Below, one piece after another: positions 56,843 to 64,000 of a stretch of DNA of 64,000 nt. This DNA comes from Streptococcus gallinaceus (GTDB lineage Bacteria; Bacillota; Bacilli; Lactobacillales; Streptococcaceae). The stretch covers positions 1 through 64,000 of the forward strand of contig NZ_JALJXU010000010.1 of the NCBI RefSeq assembly GCF_024170225.1, written 5' to 3'. The translations under genes were made by a program, and so were the position numbers. Position 1 is the first letter of the stretch. Each line of letters opens with the position of its first letter. The notes beneath the pieces are model-generated. The model did no database searches. It worked only from the letters and a program-made list of their open reading frames with translations, and was not told the DNA's origin.

Positions 56843-57394
56843 TTAATCTAGGACCAAGGCTCGTTGGTCTCTTTCTTGTGGAATACCTTCCATTACAGTT
56901 GCCACATAGTGTTGTAAAAAATGACTTTTCTGGTCTAGTAAATCTTTCTGCAAAGCAAGATGAACCAGATCTCCAAAATAATCCTGACTGGAAATGGCCA
57001 AGTCCTGTTGAATCATGGCCTGTAAGGTTTCAAGACTAAGTGGTGAATAATCATCACTATCCAAAACCTCATACTGTTCCAAGGTTTCTGAAAGACTATT
57101 TGAGGACATTAAATCCATAATAAAACTAGAGCCTTCACCTGTTCGGTACAGCTTTTCCAGAATATCAGTCATATCAGCTTTTACTTCATCCTGATAACCT
57201 TCCACTTTAACTCGTAGCTCATCACTAACCAAGGATAGATCATCTTCATCCATATAATCTTGATAAACCTGATTAAGAACTGTTCTATCAGAAATACTTA
57301 ATTCCAATGAGAGAAAGGCTTTGATAAACTCTTGGTAATCGTCCTTCTCCATTTCAGACAAGGCCTCTTTCATGGTGTCAAAGTTCCAAGCCAT
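56843..57394 (-). CDS. Acidic ICE protein, unknown function
   Basis: A 183-aa acidic, all-helical protein (MAWNFDTMKEALSEMEKDDY). No membrane segment and no motif recognised. The ATG at 57394 overlaps the end of the small EF-hand-like gene. It is located between adhesin and helicase genes, in one direction with both. Confidence 0.6.
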   Translation of the reverse strand: MAWNFDTMKEALSEMEKDDYQEFIKAFLSLELSISDRTVLNQVYQDYMDEDDLSLVSDELRVKVEGYQDEVKADMTDILEKLYRTGEGSSFIMDLMSSNSLSETLEQYEVLDSDDYSPLSLETLQAMIQQDLAISSQDYFGDLVHLALQKDLLDQKSHFLQHYVATVMEGIPQERDQRALVLD

Positions 57395-57569
57395 CACACA
57401 ACTCCTTTTGTGGGACTAGTGGTGAATGTCCAGATTGTAGCTCCTCTAAATCAGCTTGACCATCACCATCCGTGTCAATAGCATATGGATTGGTTCCTAA
57501 AGCCAGTTCCTGAGCATCTGTCAAACCATCATGGTCTGAATCCTTTTCATAAATGGTTTTCGGATTCAT
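57378..57569 (-). CDS. Small calcium-binding-repeat protein
   Basis: A 63-aa protein with two thrombospondin-type-3/dockerin-like calcium loops: DSDHDGLTDAQELALGTNP and DTDGDGQADLEELQSG. There is no signal peptide, so how it would reach calcium outside the cell is unclear. Its ATG follows the adhesin stop directly (57570), so it could be a translationally coupled extra or a separated piece of a surface protein. Confidence 0.7.
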   Translation of the reverse strand: MNPKTIYEKDSDHDGLTDAQELALGTNPYAIDTDGDGQADLEELQSGHSPLVPQKELCDGLEL

Positions 57570-60500
57570 CTACTTCTCCTCCTTTTTCTTTAGTCCATAA
57601 GCTGTACCGAGTAAAATCCCAGCCCCAATCAAGCTCAAAAGGGACTCCTGTTCCCCTGTATTTGGCAAGATGCTTGCTGGAACAGGTGGTTCAATAGTCT
57701 CAATTGGTGGTTGAGGTGGGGTAGGTTGATTTGGACTTGGTTCTTCAGGTTTAGGTGTATGTGTTACAACTGTATTCGAGCTAATGACATAGCCATTCAC
57801 TGTATAGAGATAGGTATTCTCCACCTGACCAGTCACAATCCGTTTCATCTGAAGGTAAACATCTGCCTGAAAGGCTGAATCATCAGAGATAGTCTCTAAG
57901 AAAGCTTTATCAAATGATATTAATACTAGGCCATTTTCTGTATCTACCTGTTGCAAGGTATATTTCGTGACTTCTGTCCCCTCTTTTAAGACAGAACCGT
58001 CTTTGAGGGTAACATCCGTCATCAGATAGCTGCGATAAACACCATTGTACTCATCATACTTTTCATCATAGTTATCTTCAAAACCATATTCAAATAAATC
58101 TGTCGCACGATTGCTTGGAATCATCGCTCCAACCAAGCGATAGTTAAAGGTTTGATTCAAGGCCACTTCTTTCCCATCAAGGCTGTTATTTTTATGAGAC
58201 AAGTCAATTACCACATCCTTTTGTGGGTCTAGTTTGGGAACATTATTGACCACTGTTTCCGTGACATAGGCCAAGCCAAAATCAATTTGATAGGCTATAT
58301 TTTCATACTGACCACCTGTTTTGGTCAGCTCATTTTTAACCGTCATCGGAAGGGTCACAACTAAGGTTTGACCAGTCTTCACATAGGTCTCATAAAAGGC
58401 TTTTGGATCATCGCTACTAAGGACTTGAATGGCTCCTTTAGATGTAAACTGACGTTTCGCCATGGCATCTTGAACGACTTTCGGAGCTTCTGACAAACTA
58501 GCGTATGTGCTGACAGAGATACCAGATACACGATTGCCATCCTTATCCAAAACTTGAATACCATCAGGATTTAGGCTAAGAGCTTCTTCTGGGTAATCGT
58601 CTACCATGTAAAATCCCTTGGCAAGAACATCATCCGTCACTACCATGTCCTTGTATTGACTGTAATCCAAGACAATTTTGTAATAATTGACCGTATTCGG
58701 AAGGACAGTCTTTCCATCAATTGAAATGCCTTCTTGATTGGTATTAGACTTATGTGGAGTTACTTTAGGGACAAAATTGGTCACCGTATTGGTTTCATAA
58801 GCTTGGCCAAAGTCCACCTGATAGGCCACGTTTTCATAAGACTTCCCTGAATTAAGTATGGTTTCCAAAACCGTCATCGGAGTAACAATGGTGATATTCT
58901 CCCCCTTGGTCACATAAGATTCATAAAAGGCTTGTGGGTCTTCAGGCATGAAAACTTGAAAAGCTCCTTTAGGCTGAATTTTTTGTTTAGAAAGGGCTGC
59001 TTGTAAAGATTTAGGAGCTTCTGATAATTGAGCATAGGACTTCACAGTGATTCCTGAAACTGTTTTGCCATCAAATGTGATAAACTGAATAGCTGCTTCA
59101 TCCGGCAATAAAGCTTCTTCTGGATAATCATCCACAAAGTAAAATCCTTGTGCAATCTGAGAGTTGTCTGCTTTAATCCCTCGGTATTGGTCCAAGTCCC
59201 ATGAGAGAGTATAGTAATTTTGAGTTCCCACTAACATAGGCTTCCCATTGATGTCCACTTTGTCTTTATTGAGGTTTTGTTTCTTGGGTTCTGGAGAAAC
59301 AAGGGTGTTGCTCACTTCTTTGGTCTCATAGCCATTGCCAAAATCCACTTGGTAAGCCTTGTTTGTATAGGTCTTTGTCTGGCCATAGTGACTATCTTTA
59401 ACCGTCATTTTGGTCAGTAAAGCTAAAGATGTACCTGTTTTGACATACTGGTCATAAAAGGCTTGGTTATCATCTGGTATAAAGACTTGAAAGGTACCTA
59501 TCGGTGTAATCTTAGCACGAGCTAATTTATCTTGAAGGTCTTTAGGGGTATCATTTAGTGAAGCATAGGTTTTAACCGTTATGCCTGATACCTTCTGACC
59601 ATCAAGGATTGTGATAGCCGTGCCATTTTCCACCACATCAAGCACTTCCTCTGGGTAATCGTCCACAAAGAAGAAGCCTCGTGCAATTGTCTCTTTAGCA
59701 GAACGATCTCCCTTATACTGGTCCAAATCCCAAGTCAAACGGTAGTGGTTGGTTGTGCCAAGGGCTACGACCGTATCGTTAATGAGAACACCATCCGCAT
59801 TTTCATTGTTCTTGTCAGGTGTAATAAGTGTAGTTGTCTCCCCATCACCTGGTGTACGAACTATCACCACATTTGAAGTGACTGTATAAGCATTGGTTGT
59901 GCCCTTGTTCAAAAGGAGTTTATAACTATTGGAATAGGTTGCCCCATCATTTTGAAGAGTTCCATAAAGTTTGGGGGCGGTCAATTGATAAACCTTGGTT
60001 AAATCTTTATTCACCTCCTGCAATAAGTTTTCCTTTGCGGTCAAGGTCACAAAATTCTTAGTCTCATCAAAGCTAAGGACATAGTTTCCATTCTCTTTTT
60101 GTGTTGTTTCCTTATCAAACAAATAACCTGCAGGCAAGTAGTCCTCAAAAATGAGACTAGTCGTTTGAGAACGATTGGATGAAAAGGCATCAACTGTTAA
60201 GGGATAAATCACCGTTGAATCTTTTGCGACAGTTTTCTCATGAAGATTAGCTTGGTCGCTATTGACCACTTCTTTCATAATCTCTGGAGTTGTCGTCAAA
60301 CGGTACGCATGATAATGGACAGTCGGTACTTCTGGTGGCGTTGGAAGTTCTTTTGGAATAGGTTTAACAGGTAAGGTTACCTTGGTCAAAGTTAGACTAG
60401 GCTGCACCACTTCTTCCAAAGGCTTTGGCGTAAAGATTACAGGCTTTTCTGGTGTAAAGGTTTTAGGAGTAAAGACATCTGGTGTTACCGTAATAGGTTC

Positions 60501-62465
60501 TGGAATGGGTTCAAGTTCCACCGTTACATGAGGTTTGGGACTATAAGGTGTCACTGTACGTGCAACTGGTAGGGTATTTAAGGCAAACCAGTAAGACAAT
60601 CCAACGTTCTGTGGCATATCACCCTGACCAAAGGTGACGGTATAAGTATTTCCTGATGTAACCGTTGAGACAATGGCACCCTTATAGGCATAAGGGCTAG
60701 ATGTCGTATCCCATTCTTCAGATAAATTCAAATCACTTGCACGGTTTGACCCCAAAGAACGAGCCAGACCTTCATCGGTCACTTGAATAGTTGAACCATT
60801 AATAGGTACAAATTTCCCAGATGAATCTTTGACATATTCTAGACCAATGTCATTATGATTGAGGGAAGAATGTGTGAAGACACCTGGTTTTTCTTTTGAG
60901 AAGGTAACTTGTGAACCGTCTTCCAAGAAATACTTAGCAACTACGCGAAACTCCATCTTATCTGTTCGCCAGTCACCGTTTCCGTCATTTCGATAGGCAA
61001 TGAAGCCCTCGGTTGGATCATTTGGTACAACCAATTTCACGGCATCGGTTCCAGCTGGTGATACAAGGTTGGTAATATCGTAAGTCACACGACTAATCTT
61101 TTTCCCATCAAATCGTGCATTTTGAAGATTTTGATAGTTAAAGCTTAGGGTCTCACCTGTTTTGAAGCTATCATAGACAAAGAATCCTGTTGAATCCAAA
61201 ATTCTTGAGTAGCCACCCAGCATGGCATCGCCAGTTGAAATAATCTGATCAGGATTTCGGGTAATGGCTCCATGTTGTGCTTGGGGTTCACCGTTATTAA
61301 TATTGAGTGCTTGAGCAAGGGCTTCAGAAATATAACCTTCTTCACCTTTTGAAATCTCGGCCAAGTCACGTTGATAGCGTTCCATTTCTTTGGCATTGTA
61401 GGCATCAATCGCTTCATTCTCTTTTCTGGCAGCTTCTTCTTTTTCTTGATTACGTTTAGTAATGACTTCAATCTCAGCTGCTCGATCTGAAACTAACTGT
61501 TGTTTCTCCTGATTATCCTGATCCACCGCAGCTTGACCTGCACGGTTTTCAGCATCTACAGCAGCTTGACCTTCCTGATTACGCCTTTCAATGGCTTCGT
61601 TATCTGCTTTTGCCTTAGCAAGTCCAGCCTCATTTTCTTTTTGAATGACCTGATTTTTCGCAACAATATCATCTACCTTGGTTTTCTTTGTTAGATAATC
61701 CGCTACAGCTTGTTCGTTAGTTGATTGAATGGTTTCAACAGCCTTGTCATAGTTTGTATAGTCCAGAACACATGTCCCATTTCCTGATGAGACTACTTGT
61801 TCTTTTACTGTCACATCAGCATCTGAATACTGGGTTTTTAGGTCATTGACTTTGGTATCAACCCAAGCATTTGTCTCTTTACTAGTTTGATTAGCCCCTT
61901 CGTAGGACTGTGATAGCTCCTTATTTTCTTGTTCAATGCGGGCTTTATTCGATTCGTATGTCGTTTTATCAGCTTTGTAGGTTTCAGTAACTTCATTAAT
62001 AGCCTCAACTTGGTTTTGGGCATCTGCTTCTGCTTTTGAAATTTGATGGTTGGTCTCTGCCGCAGAAGTTGTATTTCCCAAATCCATTGGGCTATCTTCA
62101 ACTGTAGAAACACCTTCAGCCTTTGCCTCTTCAACTGCTTGTGTTACCGTATCATGCGGTACGGTGACAGCAATCGCTCCATTGGATTGACCAGTTGAGA
62201 CTAAACTTTCAGTTTGTTCAGAAACAGGGGTTGGTTGTACTTCTGGTAAATTCGTGGCTGGATTTTCCGTTCGTTGAATGGTGGTGTCCACTGTTGGTGT
62301 GACTTCGTCTGCATGTGCAACCGTCCCACCCCAAGCAACAACAGCAGTCACTATTGTTCCAAGGGCAACCGAACATAACGTTCGATATTTTTTACTCTTG
62401 CGAAAGACGTGTTTCTCGCCTTTTTCCTGATTGACAAGAAAGTGATGATTACATGTTTTGGTCAT
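57570..62465 (-). CDS. Antigen I/II-type LPxTG surface adhesin
   Basis: A 1631-aa wall-anchored protein. Start ATG 62465 after GAAGGAC. YSIRK-like signal peptide (FRKSKKYRTLCSVALGTIVT), an alanine-rich helical region about 120-380 with A-E-N-rich repeats, a globular V-type domain about 380-640, a proline-rich stalk about 640-720 (PEPITVTPDVFTPKTFTPEK), then C-terminal domains in which three units of about 165 aa repeat (NHYRLTWDLDQYKGD, NYYTLSWDLDQYRG, NYYKIVLDYSQYKD, each followed by FVDDYPEE or MVDDYPEE). The sorting signal LPNTGEQESLLSLIGAGILL is near residue 1601. Likely binds host or bacterial surfaces and may help mating contacts. Confidence 0.93.
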   Translation of the reverse strand: MTKTCNHHFLVNQEKGEKHVFRKSKKYRTLCSVALGTIVTAVVAWGGTVAHADEVTPTVDTTIQRTENPATNLPEVQPTPVSEQTESLVSTGQSNGAIAVTVPHDTVTQAVEEAKAEGVSTVEDSPMDLGNTTSAAETNHQISKAEADAQNQVEAINEVTETYKADKTTYESNKARIEQENKELSQSYEGANQTSKETNAWVDTKVNDLKTQYSDADVTVKEQVVSSGNGTCVLDYTNYDKAVETIQSTNEQAVADYLTKKTKVDDIVAKNQVIQKENEAGLAKAKADNEAIERRNQEGQAAVDAENRAGQAAVDQDNQEKQQLVSDRAAEIEVITKRNQEKEEAARKENEAIDAYNAKEMERYQRDLAEISKGEEGYISEALAQALNINNGEPQAQHGAITRNPDQIISTGDAMLGGYSRILDSTGFFVYDSFKTGETLSFNYQNLQNARFDGKKISRVTYDITNLVSPAGTDAVKLVVPNDPTEGFIAYRNDGNGDWRTDKMEFRVVAKYFLEDGSQVTFSKEKPGVFTHSSLNHNDIGLEYVKDSSGKFVPINGSTIQVTDEGLARSLGSNRASDLNLSEEWDTTSSPYAYKGAIVSTVTSGNTYTVTFGQGDMPQNVGLSYWFALNTLPVARTVTPYSPKPHVTVELEPIPEPITVTPDVFTPKTFTPEKPVIFTPKPLEEVVQPSLTLTKVTLPVKPIPKELPTPPEVPTVHYHAYRLTTTPEIMKEVVNSDQANLHEKTVAKDSTVIYPLTVDAFSSNRSQTTSLIFEDYLPAGYLFDKETTQKENGNYVLSFDETKNFVTLTAKENLLQEVNKDLTKVYQLTAPKLYGTLQNDGATYSNSYKLLLNKGTTNAYTVTSNVVIVRTPGDGETTTLITPDKNNENADGVLINDTVVALGTTNHYRLTWDLDQYKGDRSAKETIARGFFFVDDYPEEVLDVVENGTAITILDGQKVSGITVKTYASLNDTPKDLQDKLARAKITPIGTFQVFIPDDNQAFYDQYVKTGTSLALLTKMTVKDSHYGQTKTYTNKAYQVDFGNGYETKEVSNTLVSPEPKKQNLNKDKVDINGKPMLVGTQNYYTLSWDLDQYRGIKADNSQIAQGFYFVDDYPEEALLPDEAAIQFITFDGKTVSGITVKSYAQLSEAPKSLQAALSKQKIQPKGAFQVFMPEDPQAFYESYVTKGENITIVTPMTVLETILNSGKSYENVAYQVDFGQAYETNTVTNFVPKVTPHKSNTNQEGISIDGKTVLPNTVNYYKIVLDYSQYKDMVVTDDVLAKGFYMVDDYPEEALSLNPDGIQVLDKDGNRVSGISVSTYASLSEAPKVVQDAMAKRQFTSKGAIQVLSSDDPKAFYETYVKTGQTLVVTLPMTVKNELTKTGGQYENIAYQIDFGLAYVTETVVNNVPKLDPQKDVVIDLSHKNNSLDGKEVALNQTFNYRLVGAMIPSNRATDLFEYGFEDNYDEKYDEYNGVYRSYLMTDVTLKDGSVLKEGTEVTKYTLQQVDTENGLVLISFDKAFLETISDDSAFQADVYLQMKRIVTGQVENTYLYTVNGYVISSNTVVTHTPKPEEPSPNQPTPPQPPIETIEPPVPASILPNTGEQESLLSLIGAGILLGTAYGLKKKEEK

Positions 62466-62534
62466 AAAGTGTCCTTCTTTTCTTTTATTCTCTAGCAACA
62501 AACTGTCACTCTTTCCTCATCATAAAAAAGAAGG

Positions 62535-62554
62535 CTTGATTTTGTTATCACAAT
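62535..62554 (-). promoter_or_regulatory. 20-bp repeat, copy 2, upstream of the adhesin gene
   Basis: Identical on the minus strand to 40520-40539, 70 bases before the adhesin ATG. The -10 is less clear here (TATGAT near 62518-62523). Two exact copies 22 kb apart before separate ICE transcripts suggest one regulator or one promoter type. Confidence 0.5.
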
Positions 62555-62566
62555 AAGTTCAGGGAA

Positions 62567-62594
62567 AAGAAAAAGCCACCCATAAAAGTGGGTG
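62567..62594 (-). terminator. Terminator after the AbiEii-like gene
   Basis: On the minus strand CACCCACTTTTATGGGTG forms a 6-bp stem with a short loop followed by GCTTTTTCTTTT, ending the toxin-antitoxin transcript ahead of the adhesin promoter. Confidence 0.8.
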
Positions 62595-62611
62595 ACTAAA
62601 ATAATTGATGT

Positions 62612-63610
62612 CTAAAGTTTATGGATTTCTTTTTCTAAATTAGCGATAGTTGTTAACACCTCTTCAAATGATGGCACAGACCCATAAAACATTTCTTTCA
62701 TCTGGTTGTAATCTGATTCAATTTCATTCAATCTGTAATCATCTGGAAGTAATCTGATTCTTTCAATAGTTGCGTCTTCATATTTTGCCCATTTTCGAGG
62801 ATAAAATTTTTCCTTAAATGAAACAACTTTCTCCAATAACTCTTGATTCATAAAGGCTCTATTCTTATAAATCGAATGAGCAAAACAGTAAATATCGTAA
62901 TAATGCCGTGCATAGCGTATAGGGATTTTACTATCTGCTGGCCTATTTGCCTCATGATGTAAAATAGTAGCTTTTTCCCAAAAGGTTCTTTCTGGTAATA
63001 CAGTCCTAACTGAAAAACTATCTCCCACAAATAACATCGGGTAAATCTTGTATAAATCAGGAGTAATCTCTACCATTTCAGAGGGTGTCCAGGCAGCTAG
63101 AGCACCAATTTCTAAGCGAATGACTTGCTTCACATACTCTGATTGGAAACTTGTCGGATATTCAAAAAGCACTGTTTGTGGGTCATTTACATCTATACTA
63201 ATTTGAAAATCATCCTCAATCAGTTTCGCAAAATCTAACCTCATCTGTGGAATTAATGCATTCACAAGAAAGTTTTCTGCTTTTAAATTTGATTCCTTAT
63301 TGAACTTATCCTGTTGCGTATTTGAACGGGATTGCCACGGCTCGTCTTTACCATATCCAATCACCTGCCAATCCAAGATTAGATCAATATCTTCTGAGAA
63401 TCGCTTAATTAAATCATAGCACTTAGAAAGACTTGTACCCCCTTTAAATGTAAAAGCATCCTTCCATTCACTCTTTGTAAAGAGATAGTTGAGTACGAAA
63501 CAAACCCAATAGTCTTTCTCAACGATCACTTCATTGATACCAAGTCTCTCCGCAGCATTTCTAATAATGGCTTGAAGGTCTTCTTTGGAAATTTTTTTAA
63601 ATTCTAGCAT
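62612..63610 (-). CDS. abiEii: AbiEii-type nucleotidyltransferase toxin
   Basis: A 332-aa nucleotidyltransferase of the AbiEii/AbiGii family, the toxin of type IV toxin-antitoxin systems that stop phage growth and stabilise elements. The catalytic motif is FKGGTSLSKCYDLIKRFSED followed by IDLIL (about residues 57-82: GG-S and D-x-D). Full length. It is two bases behind the antitoxin gene. The RNA target is not evident from sequence. Confidence 0.88.
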   Translation of the reverse strand: MLEFKKISKEDLQAIIRNAAERLGINEVIVEKDYWVCFVLNYLFTKSEWKDAFTFKGGTSLSKCYDLIKRFSEDIDLILDWQVIGYGKDEPWQSRSNTQQDKFNKESNLKAENFLVNALIPQMRLDFAKLIEDDFQISIDVNDPQTVLFEYPTSFQSEYVKQVIRLEIGALAAWTPSEMVEITPDLYKIYPMLFVGDSFSVRTVLPERTFWEKATILHHEANRPADSKIPIRYARHYYDIYCFAHSIYKNRAFMNQELLEKVVSFKEKFYPRKWAKYEDATIERIRLLPDDYRLNEIESDYNQMKEMFYGSVPSFEEVLTTIANLEKEIHKL

Positions 63611-63612
63611 CT

Positions 63613-64000
63613 TTAGGATTCTCCTATTTTTTTCAAGATTTTATAAATCCATGCACTGGTAGTCTTACCTTCCTCAAGAAGTTTCTCTTTATCACTTTTA
63701 GTTAACCTATTCTTAAGATAAAGAATCTGTTCTTCTGAAATATTATCTTTTCCAATAGCTTTGATGGCTTGAATAACTAGTGCAGTTAATCGCGACATAT
63801 TTGAAATGGTACTGTTTGTTGTTCGCTTGAACACTAGTTTCGTATTTCCAATTAAAAAATTTACATACCGTCCATCAGAAATATAAGTCCATTGAGCTGG
63901 AACTTGTGTTGACAACCCTAACAAATTTAGCGCTGTGTTCCCTGAAGGTGCAATTGTCCAATTATATTTTCTAGCAATGGCAATAGCCACTTCATTTATT
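63613..64000 (-). CDS. abiEi: AbiEi-type antitoxin (DUF6088-like), N-terminus outside the window
   Basis: The visible 129 or so codons carry the family segment ARKYNWTIAPSGNTALNLLG and ISDGRYVNFLIGNTKLVFKR. The frame stays open to the window edge, so the winged-helix DNA-binding N-terminus is cut off; the GTG at 63990 is not a real start. AbiEi both neutralises AbiEii and represses the operon. Confidence 0.82.
   Translation of the reverse strand, partial: INEVAIAIARKYNWTIAPSGNTALNLLGLSTQVPAQWTYISDGRYVNFLIGNTKLVFKRTTNSTISNMSRLTALVIQAIKAIGKDNISEEQILYLKNRLTKSDKEKLLEEGKTTSAWIYKILKKIGES

Noticed and set aside
16552..64000. Antibiotic-resistance genes such as tet(M) or erm, common on S. suis ICEs
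   Set aside because: None of the genes in the window shows their motifs; they could lie beyond the right edge.
1..64000. CRISPR arrays, tRNA or rRNA genes
   Set aside because: No regularly spaced short repeats and no tRNA or rRNA conserved segments were seen.

Overview
The window looks like a Streptococcus chromosome, most likely S. suis or a close relative. The basis is gene content and AT-rich Gram-positive signals (AAGGAG ribosome sites, intrinsic terminators, a T-box); no 16S rRNA gene is present to confirm it. Bases 1 to about 16,490 are ordinary core chromosome. The rest is the left part of a large integrative and conjugative element (ICE) whose right end lies beyond base 64,000.

Core part. 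A minus-strand histidine operon (hisC-hisZ-hisG-hisD) still has its T-box leader, but every visible gene is broken by frameshifts or stop codons, so the pathway is decaying. Next come a frameshifted DUF554 membrane gene, lrgAB, the complete phosphate uptake operon pstS-pstC-pstA-pstB-pstB-phoU, an rRNA methyltransferase, an inositol-phosphatase-like gene with UPF0223, an Spx-family regulator, ribF, truB and a hotdog thioesterase.

ICE backbone. The 15-bp core TTATTTAAGAGTAAC (16494-16508) is the 3' end of rplL read on the minus strand, the recalled attachment core of rplL-type streptococcal ICEs. Beside it lie a tyrosine integrase, a DUF3173 excisionase candidate and a sigma-like regulator. 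Further on are relaxase, two MobC-like proteins, an oriT candidate, accessory proteins, a TOPRIM primase, a VirB8/TcpC-like protein, small conserved ICE proteins, a giant N6-methylase/SNF2 helicase interrupted by a group II intron, an antigen I/II-type LPxTG adhesin and an AbiE-type toxin-antitoxin pair.

Cargo. (1) A complete nisin-type lantibiotic locus in the order P-R-K-F-E-G-A-B-T-C-I, with NisR-type boxes before P, F and A, so the mature peptide probably induces its own protease/sensor, immunity pump and biosynthesis. (2) A type II CBASS operon (CD-NTase, E2, E1, JAB peptidase, 2TM effector) in which the usual Cap2 E2-E1 fusion is split at a run of seven A; the reading frames suggest either a frameshift site or a genuine split with its own ribosome site. 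(3) An unrecognised convergent pair, a P-loop-less STAND-like 780-aa protein and a Ddl-like ATP-grasp protein, bounded by perfect 29-bp inverted repeats with a tyrosine recombinase directly outside. The repeats hold a 17-bp dyad at both promoters and could be an operator, a recombination site, or both. This is the best candidate for an undescribed system.

I saw no tRNA, rRNA, CRISPR array or antibiotic-resistance gene. All calls come from reading the sequence and remembered family features; no database search was run.
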